Origin: Moringa oleifera | Taxonomy: Eukaryota; Streptophyta; Magnoliopsida; Brassicales; Moringaceae | Direction of reading: 5' to 3' | Length of the DNA stretch: 64,000 nucleotides | Assembly: GCA_021397835.1 (NCBI GenBank) | Contig: JAJFZO010000094.1 | Location: forward strand, 8,842,001-8,906,000 | Shown: in pieces, positions 13,220 through 24,997 of the stretch | Numbering within the stretch: position 1 is the stretch's first letter | Layout of the letters: every line of letters starts with the position of its first letter | Notes under the pieces: model-generated | Told to the model about the DNA's origin: nothing | What the model saw: only the letters and a program-made list of their open reading frames with translations | Databases searched by the model: none | Translations under genes and position numbers: made by a program

Positions 13220-16200
13220 ATGGACAGGGAAGAGGAGGAGGATATTGTTTGCTTGGACGAATCTTTCTTCATCAATGACAAGTATATCGCGCTCTTTCTT
13301 TGCTAGGCCATGATTTCATTTATGGTTTGTCTGACTCGACTATCAAACGATGAATGGTTCATTATGTGCAGTTATGAGTTGACCACGTTCACATTTGGCT
13401 CTCAAGTTCTTCAGCTTTACTGTCTGCAAGCGGCTTCCAGTGAGTATTTCATACAAAATAACGAATGAGCATAAGCAATCTGTCCTATTTTAACTGTTGC
13501 GCTATTGTATCCTTCACAGTTCCTTAAAAGTGAACTAATGCGATAATGATTTATTGATCATTTATTTCTTATCGACTGTGTAAAGTTTGTAATTCGTTGA
13601 TTCAGTATTCCAACTCTTGAAATATGGATAGTGCCTCATACTTAGTTTTTGATACTGATAAATGAACTGATCAATGCAAATAAAGAAAAGAGAATTCACT
13701 TCAAAATTTAAAAAGAAAGTTCAAGTTATTTGTGGATTCACTGCGAAATTAGAATTAGAGTGCTTTAAAGCCTAGAATTTCATCCTCTAGCACTAGATAG
13801 CATGGATATAGAGTTATAACTTCAATTCATCCATATACTTTGTTTGATGGACCTATGAATCAATGGAACTCATCTAACTTCTTGATTTATTTATTTTTTC
13901 TCTTTAAGTCCCTTGTTCTTTGTTTTTAAATGATATATTATTTTGACTTGTGCACTAACAATTTGTGAGACAGCTGATTTTGATTTGACAGGGCAATTGG
14001 TATGGCCTGGTGCCATGCTTCTGAATAATTATCTCTCAAAAAAGGAAGAAGTGCTCCGGGGATGTTCTGTTATTGAGTTGGGCTCTGGTATTGGTAAGTG
14101 CTGTTGTAAGATGATCTTGCTTTTTCTCCTTGAGGTCACACTTTTCTTGAATATCCATGTTATTAATAGGGTGGAGTGAGGGCACAAGTCCAATTTGGCT
14201 TGGGTGTCAGAGTGTTTTTGCTTTGTGAGAGTACAAGAAGGAAAGAAAGAGAAAAGGAAGAAGGAGAAGAAAGAGCTTGAAGCTCTTCCTTTGATTAATA
14301 ATTCTGGAGCCAAATCAATCCCCGACAGAGCAGTTGATCTAGTCGGGCTTAACTTCATACTCAGTGGTGGAAAATTCTTACTTCAGTTATTAGGTGCTTG
14401 AGGCATCAGTCCTTATGTAGTAACTAAAAGTAGCAAGACCTGAACATGTCAAATTAAGCAACTCAAACTTTTTGATGCTGGAGATGCATATGTTGATGGC
14501 ATAGTTGGGTTCTATTTATGGATAAACCGAAGCACGTAGGTCCCAGTTGTTCTTAGCTCTCCAGGTACTGAATAATGTTCTCTAAGAGTGGCTAATCTAA
14601 TTTGCACTCGTCTAGAGTTCTTTTTTTTCTTTATTTATGCTGTTTGATTGGGGACTAGATTTAAGAGAAAGCCTGTCTTTTTGTGCTGTATGCAATTCAT
14701 CAAGGAATATGGAAGTCCCAAAACATACTTATCCTTTTTAAAATTTTTGTCTTCTGGCCACCTTTATCATAATTTTTAATCTTTCTCTTGCACTCAGTAA
14801 TTTAATCTTGGTAGCTCATCATGTTTTTTTTTTTTTTTTCACCATCATGCATACAGGTATTACTGGGATACTCTGCAGCAGGTTTTGCAATGAAGTTTTG
14901 TTGACTGACCATAATGACGAAGTACTCAAGGCAAGGTCCTGAGATCAAAATTTCAGTGCCATGAAGCTTGACAGGTTTTATCTCTTAACTTCTTGTTATT
15001 CTTGATTTTCAGATCCTGAACAGAAATATAGAGGTCCATGCATCGTCTGAAAAGCCTGATTCTACTGCTGGTGAGTGAAAGAAATTTAATCAGGATTGCA
15101 TATCCTTGGTTAGCTTATGTCTTTTTTTTTTTCCCTTCATCTTACATGCAGGATTGGCCACTGAAAAGCTTGAGTGGGGAAATGCTGATCAGCTTCACAA
15201 AATCTTACAACAATATTCAAGGGGTTTTGATCTGATTCTTGGAGCTGATATTTATATCCTGATCATTACTTATCCTTCCATCATTTTTCAAAAATACAAA
15301 AAGCTCAACGGTAGTTGATGCTGATAATATAAGATGGTACCTTGAATTTGAGATTGATTAGGTCTTCAATGCATGCTAGATGGAAGTAGAATCAGTGCCT
15401 AAAATACATAAAAACCAAGTCTCGACAAGCCTGCTTGTAATTATTTGGGCTTTGAGCACCAGATCAAAACCAATTGAAAAACAATGAAGAGTACTAAGAT
15501 AATTGTTTACTTTTGGAGTGTTAAAAGAAGTTAGTAGATAAGATGATTCCTTAAAAAAACAAATATGAAATATTATGAGTGATAAAGCTAGATTAGTTTT
15601 GCATCTACGCAATGCATTGGGAATGATAGTTTCTTTATGTCTTCATGGGTTCTTAGATGGGCCAGGTCACAGCCCCTGGAAAAATTGATTTAACTGATAT
15701 TGGAAGTTACAAAAATTGCCTTTCAATTTTGCTTTTTACATTTTTACTGTCTTTTTGTTGATAAGAGATTTAAGTGGACAAAATTCCCTTGACGATATGT
15801 AAGCTTCCAACAGTCCAGCATTCCTTTGCTTTTTGACACTGTAGAGCAGCTCCTCTCTGTTAGGGGACCAGGGCATTGCAAATTCATATTGGCCTATGTA
15901 TCTCGAGCAAAGGTGTAAGTAACTCATTCATAATTTTGTTAGTTTCTACTGTATTTTTGACCAATGTTTACATGTTACTTCTTTTCTAATGCAGTTGAAC
16001 ATTCACACCATATTGTTTTTGTTTCTGATGTCTTGTGACACAAGAAATCGATCGTTGAAAATTGTTGCTTGTGAAATAAATAATAAATGAGAAAAATATT
16101 ACTAAAATTTTAGTAGATTGAGTTGAGGACTAAGAAAGATGTTATTTCTTTTCTATAGCTCTTCCTTAAGATAAAATAGCTCAAAAATTTTGTGTCGAAT

Positions 16201-19200
16201 CTTTTATGTACGGTAGAAAACCGAAAATACTACACCTTTTATAGCGTTACTTGGTATCAAAAATAATAATGAAAAACAAAAAAAGATTCTATATTTAGGG
16301 AGAGATGGATTGTTGAACTTAGAAAAGTGTTTTGGAGAGGAAATGAGAGAGTTCAAATGGTTTTGATGTGTTTAGTGAGGGAGTGGTCTTTTTATAATGG
16401 TTTTGGGTGAGAGATTCATGGGTTAGAGCATGCTTGCAAGCGCACCACATGTGCAGAGACAGCTTCTGGATTGTCGCATCGCTAAGAGATCAAACGAGGT
16501 GGTGTCTCTAGGTACGTTGATGGGCGGAAGACCAAGTCTGACGGGCTGGTGTGTTGAGATAGTGAGCTTAGATGTAGCTTTATGTGTGTTGTTGATTGGA
16601 TTTTATTTAAAATTTGAAAAAAATTAAATTACGATGTTATCCTTAGATCCAAACTTGAACCCGAACTTGGATTCGGGCTTGGCTTGGCAATGTTGATTGG
16701 TCGGACGGACGACGGCAGTGGTGACATATGCACATGTGTGGTGGAGTTTAAAAGTAGGGTGCCCTTTCAAGCCCAAACCTATTTAGAATCCCCCACTTTA
16801 TATATAACTCAAGAATGTTATTTCTTTTAGATGTGTGACTTTTCAATGGAGGATATCTTTATAACACATTAAAAAACTTTTTAAAATTCATTTTTATTTG
16901 AGTAATCCCTCACTTGAATTTAAACATGATTTTCATCAAGCAACTATTAAAACCTTTTACATTCTTTATGACATGAATGTTGGAGCCAAAGATAAGTAGA
17001 TCATCCACGTAAAGATTTCTGATAGTGCAAAGATTATTTTTTGCTTTATAATAGATGCACTTATCGCTTTCATTCACTTTAAATTCACGTGAAATGACAA
17101 GATGATCGAATTTCTCATGTTATGCTTGTTTAGACCATAAAATGATTTGTCTAACTTATAGACTTTGTTTTCTTGGTCACGTACTATAAAACCTTCAGGT
17201 TGATCCATGTAGACATTTTATTCTAATTCTTCATTTAAGACTACAGTTTTAATATCTATTTGATGTATAACTAAGTCATGTATAGCCGCTAAAGCTATTA
17301 ACACTCGTATGGATGTTATTCTAGAAATAGGGAAAAAGATATTAAAGAATCTATAAGATGAGTCTTGTACTTTTCAATAGTGCCATTAGGTTTCAATTTC
17401 TTCTTTAGTACCCATTTGCAACCTATGGCTTTGCATTTTGGAAGTAAGTTTGCTAGATATCAAGTTCTATTGGACTCGAGAGAGTCTATTTCATCATTTA
17501 TTACTTTCCCACATATTGACATCTAGAGAAGACACAGTTTCTTAAAGAGTTTTAGGGTCTTCCTTTAAGGTGTATGCATAAAAGTTGACTCCATAATTTT
17601 CGGAGATTCTAATTCATTTGCTACGGAATTTTGGAATTGTGGATGTGGAAGTGTGGCTGCTTATGAAATTTTGGACGAATTCTCTAGAGCATTCACTATA
17701 TCGAGATCTACGTACATGGTCAAAAAATACGAGCTTTTTTGAATTATACCTCATAAAGATTGTGTATAGGATGTTTTTGTTAGAGATAAAGTTCAAAACT
17801 ATGAGTTATTCTATTATAATCTAAAATATCATCATTACGCAAAGGTTTAAGTCGAAAGACACTTCTTCTTATGCACAATCTTATGGTTCTTGATACTTGT
17901 TGGTGAAAATCATTTTTAAATTCAAGCAAGAGATTTTGAAATAAAAATGAATTTTAAAAGGTTTTGATAGGTGCAATTTATCAGTGGCGTGCTCTACCAC
18001 TGAGCTAATAGCCCGTCATGCGAGCCTCCTGCTAGGGGCCCGCTATGCCAAGCCAAAAGCGAGAGAAACCCCATCCCTCTCTTTCCTTTTTTCGCCCCTA
18101 TGTATAGATTCTTAAGTTTTATATAAGATGTTGGATTCTAAATAGGTTTGTGCCGCAAGGGGCGTATCACTTTTGTGGAAAAGGGAGGAAATAGGCCCAT
18201 TAAGGCTCACCGCACAGGCGTTGTCATCGTTCTATCAATCGATCGTGTCGTGTTGAGTCGAGCTCGAGTTTGGGTTCGGTCCAAGGATAGTATCTTAATT
18301 ATATTTTTTAGAAAATAAATATATTTATTTTTTTCAAATTTTAAATAAAATCAAGTCAGTAGCCCATTTAAGCCTACACGTCAACATGCTTACACATAAG
18401 CCTAGACTTGGTCTTTCACTCACTAATGCACTTGGAGGCACCATCTCGCTTGATTTTGTTGGCGATGTGGCAGTGCAGAAACAGTCTCTGCACACGTGGC
18501 GCATATGTAGGCATGCAGATGGTGCAATTGCAGGTTCCTCCCCATGAATCTCTCATCCAAAACCATTAGAAAAAGGCCCCTTCACTCTCTCACTAAACAC
18601 ATCAAAGCCATTTAAGCTCTCTCATTTCTTTTTCTCTTCTCAACACATTTCTAAGTTCAACAATCCATCTCTCTCCAAATATATATATTTTTAATTTTTA
18701 ATTATTATTTTTGATACCGAGCAACACTATAGAAGGTGTAGTATTTTTGGTTCTCTAGCGTGCATAAGAGATCATAAATATAGTTTTTGAGCTGTTTAAT
18801 CCTAGGGACAACGAGGCTATAAACTGTTTCACATCGAAAGCAAAGCCGCAAAACGTTTTAAAGAGTGCGACTTAGTCCTTGACTCAGCTTACTTACTAGA
18901 ATTTTAGTAACATTCTTCTTGTTTATTATTTATTTCAGAAGGAACAATTTTCAATAGAAATCGATGCAAATCGTCTCAAAATTGATCAAAAATTTGCAAG
19001 AAAGGCACTTTGGCCTCCTTTTCTTTGATAACCTGTTTACAACTATGGAATATTTCGATATGTTTTTCCATTTTCCATTTTTAAAACACCATTTTGGAGT
19101 ATCGGAGTTTTTTTTTTGGGGGGTTTAGAAAGAGATGTTTGTCATGGTTCCTATCTACCTCCTGGATTTTGTTATCTAATGACCTTGCCAATTATTTACA

Positions 19201-19643
19201 TCTGGAAAATGGTGAGTTTAAAGTTAGAATCTGTTTTTCATCTTCAGCTTCCTATGTGCATTTTATTTGTACAATGAGCACTTCTATTGCTTCAAAGAAA
19301 CAACTATGAGGTGATACAGCAAGCATTTGATTATCATTGTTCATATTTGCCGTTCTGATTCTTCTCATCCAACTTTTCCTTGAATCTGAGTTGTTGTGTT
19401 TAATTATAATAGTAATGCTTCCGTTTCTCCTTGTTTTATCCCGTACAAAATAATCCTTAATGTTGCCAAGCTTTTCAGTGCAAGCATTCTGTGTTACATG
19501 ATTATTTTTCCTTTGCATGCAGCATGGACAAACTGGTTGTTAGTGAAGCCACCCGGCATGGCATGCAAATAAATGAAGTTACTGGAACCCGGTCCGTTGT
19601 TCAAAATCTTGAGGGGGTCATCTTCGAGATCACCCGTCAATAG
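13220..19643 (+). CDS. METTL21-like class I SAM-dependent methyltransferase (Methyltransf_16 family)
   Basis: Eight exons: 13220-13281, 13372-13439, 13974-14093, 14857-14930, 15013-15070, 15152-15253, 15803-15914 and 19523-19643. They sum to 717 nt, giving 238 residues. The protein starts MDREEEEDIVCLDESFF and contains QLVWPGAMLL, the SAM-binding motif I VIELGSGIGITG (about residue 75), LLTDHNDEVL and the post-I strand FDLILGADI. It ends MDKLVVSEATRHG...GVIFEITRQ. This matches the METTL21/Methyltransf_16 family, whose animal members methylate lysines of chaperones and other proteins; the plant substrate is unknown to me. Three introns are odd: intron 4 has a GC donor at 14931, intron 6 looks U12-type with AT-AA ends, and intron 7 is 3.6 kb because of an inserted element. 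The ATG chosen gives the family's usual N-terminus; an earlier in-frame ATG at 13082 would add a charged, unconserved leader. Confidence 0.9.
15254..15802 (+). other. Probable U12-type (AT-AA) intron in the methyltransferase gene
   Basis: The exon ends GCTGATATTT and the intron begins ATATCCTG, close to the U12 donor consensus ATATCCTT. Near the 3' end, TTCCCTTGAC resembles the U12 branch site TTCCTTRAC, with its A ten bases from the inferred 3' end. Ending the intron after GTAA makes the codon TGC across the junction, gives GADICFQQSSIPLLF and keeps the whole CDS in frame. No ordinary GT-AG pair at this point preserves the conserved protein. Confidence 0.72.
16953..17612 (-). pseudogene. Ty1/copia reverse-transcriptase fragment, broken
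   Basis: Read on the minus strand, and across stops and frame changes, it shows copia polymerase landmarks in order: a DSLESNRTWYL-like start, AIGCKWVLKKKLKPNGTIEK (about 17,440-17,380), a stretch resembling the region before YGLKQA, and LYVDDLLIFGSN (about 17,015-16,980) with the catalytic Asp pair. It stops abruptly where the left arm begins. Gag, integrase, RNase H and matched LTRs are not seen. It is a captured or nested remnant, not an active element. Confidence 0.85.
17974..18102 (-). pseudogene. Plastid-derived insert: 16S-trnI spacer and 5' exon of trnI-GAU
   Basis: On the minus strand, about 18,100-18,015 resembles the chloroplast spacer between the 16S rRNA gene and trnI-GAU (GGAAAGAGAGGGATGGGG, TTTCTCTCGCTTTTGGC). 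It is followed at 18014 to about 17,978 by GGGCTATTAGCTCAGTGG and the rest of the tRNA-Ile 5' exon, with about two changes. It stops near the exon-intron boundary, so no functional tRNA can be made. This is a nuclear copy of plastid DNA (NUPT) within the right arm of the inverted-repeat element; the left arm lacks it. The comparison is from memory of conserved plastid sequence. Confidence 0.82.
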
Positions 19644-21937
19644 AAACATTGAGGTCACCCTTCTAAGTCTCAGCATGTTCAAGATGAAGTAGAGAACCTG
19701 TGGGAGCACTGAAGACAAAAGGTTAGAAAGATTGCAGCCATTGGCAAAGTTGCTAAAGCAAGAAAAATCATATTCAAGGGAGAGAGTGCTCTTGATGTCC
19801 AATAGAAACTGTGCGCTCTGGTTGTAAAACAGATTATTTCACTAATATTTGGATTATTGTTTTATTTATTGTGTCGATTTGAAGATATTTAAACCCAAAA
19901 TTGAAAAGTCAACACTTATATAGAATAAAAAGTCAAAAATCACAGGGTCAAAGTTTACCGTACTACTACATATACATAATTCTTAAAATTATAAATATTA
20001 TTACAATTTCATACATAGGGAATGGTGTTTTCCCTTTAAATAATATGTTAAACTTTAAAAAGTAGTAATTCAAATAAAATCATTGAAACAAGTTTAGTTA
20101 TAAGACAATTTTGAGGCACCACAGTCTTGGAAGATTTTATTTTATTTTTAAAGTGAATTATTTCAAAGTTGTATTCTTAATAAATATGGTTGAGCTCATA
20201 AGTTTCATAGTGTTTATAAAATATTTCATCAATCAACAAATATAATTTTTATAAACTTTACATTTACACATTTCATCTGCATTAAATTTATAAAATATTT
20301 TGTCATAAAATTATTACAAAATCAATAACGTAGTGTGAAATAAACAGGAAGACTTAGGAGGGAATTAAAATATCAAAAAATAAAATATTTTGAAACTATT
20401 GATTACAGGCCGAATATTTGTGGGTATAGAGAGGAATTGACAGATTTCATAAAAATTTTAATTATACCTGCAAAGAGTTGCACTCACTCAATGTCATGTA
20501 AATAATATGCAAAAATAAATAAATATTATTAATGATAAAATATTATATTTTATTATTAAATGGAATGCTTTGTTGGATGATAATATTATGGTTCTGTAAG
20601 ATTAACATTATGTTAATAAGTATAGAACTAGACATAATTTATTATGAAATTGACAATGCCATAAAAAGCAAAATTTTAATACCATCAATTTTTAATTATT
20701 ATTCCTCGCCTTATATATTTGCATGTAAGATACTAAATCAGCCGCGAAGAAAAGAGATACAGTAGGCGCGTGAATGTCACGCAATATCCTAAGGAAATAT
20801 AAAATTAGAAATTGTGAACATCAACTGCAAAACTAGGTGCTTATTGGTTAGAAGCAAATGATTCCCAAACCCTAGCACTCCTTGCGCTTCTTTCTCTCTC
20901 GAACTTTCTTCGATCTCTGTCGTTCTCATTCCTTTGAAGTCAAATTGAGCTCCGGGACCATAAATTTGAGCGCTAAATTGCCATTTTTTTTGGTCGAATT
21001 AGGGCATACCAGTCAAGCACTAACCACTTCATTAGCAATAGGCTCCAGCAAGATCTGTGGTGGAGTATGTTCATTTTCTCTCTTTTCGTTGTTCTTCTTT
21101 CTTTCTTTCTTCTGCTTCTTCTTCATTTATTTTCATCTATTCTTTAATTTTGGCCCGAATATGTTAGTTTTGTAGTGGTTTATGATGGTGGACTTTGAAA
21201 TTGTCAGTATCTTTTTTTTTTTTTTTAAATCTTTTGCTTTTCTTTTGGCTAGAAGCAGGAGTTTTGTTGTTCTGTTTCTGTTTTGTTAACGCCTGCTGTG
21301 AATGGTGGTGGGGTTTGACTGGAATGAGCAAAAGCAAAGATTGATCCCAGTTACGGTTTAGATCCTTAAATTGTGGCGTTGACAATGACCTTTAGGAATT
21401 GAAATGCTTCCAATCATGCAGTTGTGGGTTCTTGTTCGGGTGTCGTCTAGGTGGCAGTAGTCTAATTGTTGGGCCATTTCCAAAAGTTCCATAAAAGGTC
21501 AAAGAAAAGAACGTTAGATATAAAGATGACATCTTGCCTGCAGAATGAGAAATTCTGGGAAAACAAGGAAGAAATACATGAAAAAGAATGAAGGGACTGC
21601 AACTTAAGGACTTTTTGCTTTTCTTAAAGTTCCATTAGTTTGAGGTGTTTGGTTGTTTTGTTACAAGTATGGTGGATGCAGTGCACAGTTCTTATGTTTA
21701 ACATGTTGAGAAGGTGCACTTGAGTTTCCTTTCTACTGCAAGCTAGCATTAGTTTGATGTTTATGCGAATGCTTGGCATCTTTTCTAATGTAGTGGAAGC
21801 CTGCACAATTGTGATGATTCCTTGTTTCTTTTTTCTTTTAAAAGATGTTTTCCTGGTGCTTGATGGTTATGTAACTTCTTCCTTTCTTGGTTTAAAACTG
21901 CAGCTGATAATGGTTCTTTTTCATTAAAACATAAACC
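19644..21937 (+). other. Methyltransferase 3'UTR, intergenic DNA, and MED19a 5'UTR exon and leader intron
   Basis: After the methyltransferase stop there is AT-rich spacer to about 20.8 kb. A pyrimidine-rich transcript-leader-like segment at about 20,870-21,065 ends in a donor (GTGGA followed by GTATGT). An acceptor CTGCAG at 21,898-21,903 precedes the MED19a ATG by about 35 bases. I infer one noncoding first exon and an intron of roughly 840 bp. No other gene is recognised. Confidence 0.5.
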
Positions 21938-24470
21938 ATGGATCCTGAAGACAAAAAGTTTGGAAGAGGTAATATGCTTGGAATGCTAATGTCTTTCTTT
22001 CACTGGCCTATTCTCATGCTTGGTTTAGCTGTGACATTAGTTTTTCCATATTGTGTATCATCATGTATAGCAAAATATTATGTATGTGAATCAGTCCTTG
22101 TGGAGTTCATGCATGTATTTATATCACTTCCAAATGGTGGACCTTTATGTTGACACCTGGCATTTTGTGCTGTTAATATGTGAGGGAATTTGCAATTCTT
22201 GTAACCCTTGCATGCTTGTTGCCATGGTGTGAAATGGAAGAGAAGAGTAAAAGAAAAAGAATTTTCAAGAAAAGAGAAATGCAATGAAAAAGACAAATAC
22301 AAAACTATCTATAGAAAGAAATTATTAGCACTGATAATTTTCAAACAGATGTATTGTTTTAAAACCAGCCCCCTACCACCCTTTTCACTACACACCTTTC
22401 CGAAGGATGTCACACCTGCCCTGTATGGTTGTAAATAATGGTTGCCATTTTTTGGCAGAGTTGTTTGGCTCGTTAGTTACTGAATCAGGAGCCAATTTGT
22501 GCTCTACCCTCATCTGTGAAACTCCTTATGAGATCCCATTAATCCTCAAAGTCAATATTTTCTAATAAGCTAAATTTGTTGAAGTAGCCCATTTATTTAT
22601 GTAAAAGAGATAATCCTTGTCAATTCCTCTCTTACATGAGGAGTGAAAGCTACACAAAAGAAATTCTTATTCTAACTTGGATTTCAGTGTGGTTGGAGAA
22701 GTCCACGGCTGATTCATCAGAGTTGCACTTTTTTCAGTAAAGAAATTCAGAGTCTTATTTATTAAAATTAATACCTACTTATCATTTGCTGCTAGTCTCA
22801 TAGCATAAGATGTCAGTATATAGTGATGATTTTATTTGTTGGTTTTTTTAGTCTTTTTTTTTTCATTCTATATTGGTAGGTTTATCCTACAACAATATGA
22901 AAAATCATGCTATTCTTATTATTGTCGATGGAAGAATAAGTTGCATGTATGTAGCAATGGAGAACTGAGAGTGAGTGATAATTCTAGGTACCTCCCTTGA
23001 TTTGATACTTTGACTTAAGTGTAGAAAAGGGTTGGAAGATGAACCATTGTGGCTGCTATCTGGCGATTGTTGTTACGATATCTAAGATGGCTATAGTTGT
23101 GTCTGATCAATAGATATATAAGATGGCTATATGATTCTGCTCTGTTGGGGCTTGTTTCAGCATTGTTGGAAATTTGACAGGAGAAACTTCTTTATTTGTG
23201 TATATGTTGATCTGATTTTTGAAACCTTCATTTGACTGTATTATTTTATTTAAACATCTAGGACCAAGAGAACTCACTGGTGCTGTTGATCTTATTAGTC
23301 ATTACAAGTTGTTGCCCCATCACGACTTTTTCTGCAAGAGATCGCTTCCCTTGTCAATATCAGATGCACATTATCTTCACAATGTGGTGGGAGACACAGA
23401 AATTAGAAAAGGGGATGGGATGCAATTGGATCAGCTCATTCAAAACTCATCCCATAGTAGAGATACCAATGCTCGTATCCAGCCTTTTGACCTAGATGTT
23501 CTCAGAGAGGCTTTCCAACTGCGAGAAACTGCTCCTGTTGAACTGCCTCCTGTAAGAATCTACTCCTTTCACGTTCACTTTTGCTTTATTTACATAACTA
23601 GGCCAGATCCGAATAAAGGAGGGTTGTGATAGGTGGAAGGTGTGTGCTCAGTTATTTGTTTGGTCTTTCTTTAGGGAGAGAAGGGGATTCCTACTGTTGC
23701 AGCAAAATCAAGAAGTGAATCCAAAGATAAGGAGAGGAAGCATAAAAAGCACAAAGATAGAGATAAGGAGAAGGATAAAGAGCATAAGAAGCACAAGCAC
23801 CGGCACAAAGATCGAAGTAAAGATAAAGAGAAGGACAAGAAGAAGGAAAGAAGTGGGCATCATGATACTGGCGGTGATCACTCAAAGAAACATCATGAAA
23901 AGGTTTAAAAGATTTTTTACTCTCATACAAATGTAGCTTGAGTTACTTGACCTGATACTTATGGAATAATTGTGGCAGTATTGCATGTTTACTATGGGCA
24001 TGAATAGGGAATAGTAAACATTTAGTTTGTCCTTCTCACAAAATTGATATTGTTCCTACCAATGACTTGATTTCCTTTGGACCACTGAAATTAAAAGCTA
24101 GAGATGTGTAGAGATGATAGATATAATTCCTTGTTTATTCTTTGCATGTAACTATATCTCTGCTGAACCGCTGTTTATTAGTCTTTCTATTAATAAAATT
24201 TCAGAAAAGAAAGCACGATGGAGATGAAGACCTTAGTGATGTCCACAGACACAAAAAAAGTAAGGTAATACGGGAGCAATTTAGAGTTGGACATGTTTCT
24301 TTGAGCTGTGGTTAAATCTTAGCTCTCTGTTTAGTCAATTGTTTCATTCCTGTCCACTGTCTGTGCTACTACTTCGTTCTTATCCCACTTTGATCTGGTT
24401 TAGAATGAATTTGTTGCAGCATAAGAGCTCAAAGCTTGATGAGATGGGTGCGATAAAGGTAGCTGGTTGA
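21938..24470 (+). CDS. MED19A: Mediator of RNA polymerase II transcription subunit 19a
   Basis: Five coding exons: 21938-21968, 23262-23551, 23675-23902, 24205-24264 and 24420-24470. They total 660 nt, 219 residues. The conserved MED19 core spans about residues 10-107: GPRELTGAVDLISHYKLLPH, then SDAHYLHNVVGDTEIRKGDG and MQLDQLI. A long lysine/histidine/aspartate-rich tail follows (KHKKHKDRDKEKDKEHKKHK-type repeats). It ends HKSSKLDEMGAIKVAG, the plant MED19 C-terminus. The subunit belongs to the Mediator head in the nucleus and links transcription factors to polymerase II; plant MED19a is also linked to defence and hormone signalling. The ATG in the short first exon gives MDPEDKKFGRGPRE, as expected for the family. 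All splice sites are GT-AG. Its 3' end faces that of the MOC1 gene. Confidence 0.95.
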
Positions 24471-24943
24471 AGCATTGGCATTTTATAGTTCATTTGCTGT
24501 CTCAGAGGATTGTCGTGGAGAGTTTGGAAGGATATTGACTTAATTTTGTCAAAATCATATTAGGTAAGCCCTGTGTCATACATTGTTTAATTCTTGTTCT
24601 GCGTTTCTCATAGCAATCACCTCATCTGCACCCACCCATCTTGTCTTTTGAGTACTAGAAAGCAATGTTGAAAGTAACAAAAACATTTATTCATTTGCCT
24701 TTTAAGAGATTAGACAATGTATTTTATCTTTGTTCTTCAATCAATTATGATAATGACCAATGGGCAAATCTGTACTCTTGATAATTAATAGTAAGCTTTG
24801 GATAGGCAGCCTGGTTGTTATTGAATTTTCACCCCAACAAAATTCACACCATTTGTTGGTTGTACATCTTACTTCTGAGAAAGAAAATAAGGAATGAAGA
24901 GACTGCATATAGAATTTATTATATACTGATTGTAATGATGTGG

Positions 24944-24997
<54 letters not shown>

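Larger units (their letters stand above)
16043..18965. mobile_element. Composite inverted-repeat (MULE- or foldback-like) transposon in the methyltransferase gene's last intron
   Basis: Two long arms, about 16053-16945 and about 17900-18955, are diverged inverted copies of each other. The outer ends pair as TTGAAAATTGTT on the left with AACAATTTTCAA on the right. A 10 bp direct repeat, AGAAATCGAT, flanks them at 16043-16052 and 18956-18965, and I read it as the target site duplication. Long terminal inverted repeats with a 9-11 bp duplication fit Mutator-like or foldback elements. I see no transposase, so it would be non-autonomous. The core holds a copia reverse-transcriptase fragment, and the right arm holds plastid DNA absent from the left arm. 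An alternative is two LTR elements joined in inverted orientation, but the duplication length argues against that. Confidence 0.75.

Noticed and set aside
17977..18014. A functional nuclear tRNA gene
   Set aside because: Only the 5' exon of plastid trnI-GAU is present; the anticodon-loop remainder, T arm and acceptor 3' side are missing.
16043..18965. A simple LTR retrotransposon
   Set aside because: The long repeats are inverted, not direct, and the flanking duplication is 10 bp instead of the 4-6 bp typical of LTR elements.
23640..23936. Separate Arg/Lys-rich frame overlapping MED19a exon 3
   Set aside because: It is the alternative frame of the lysine-rich MED19 tail; the spliced MED19 frame is conserved and explains the sequence.
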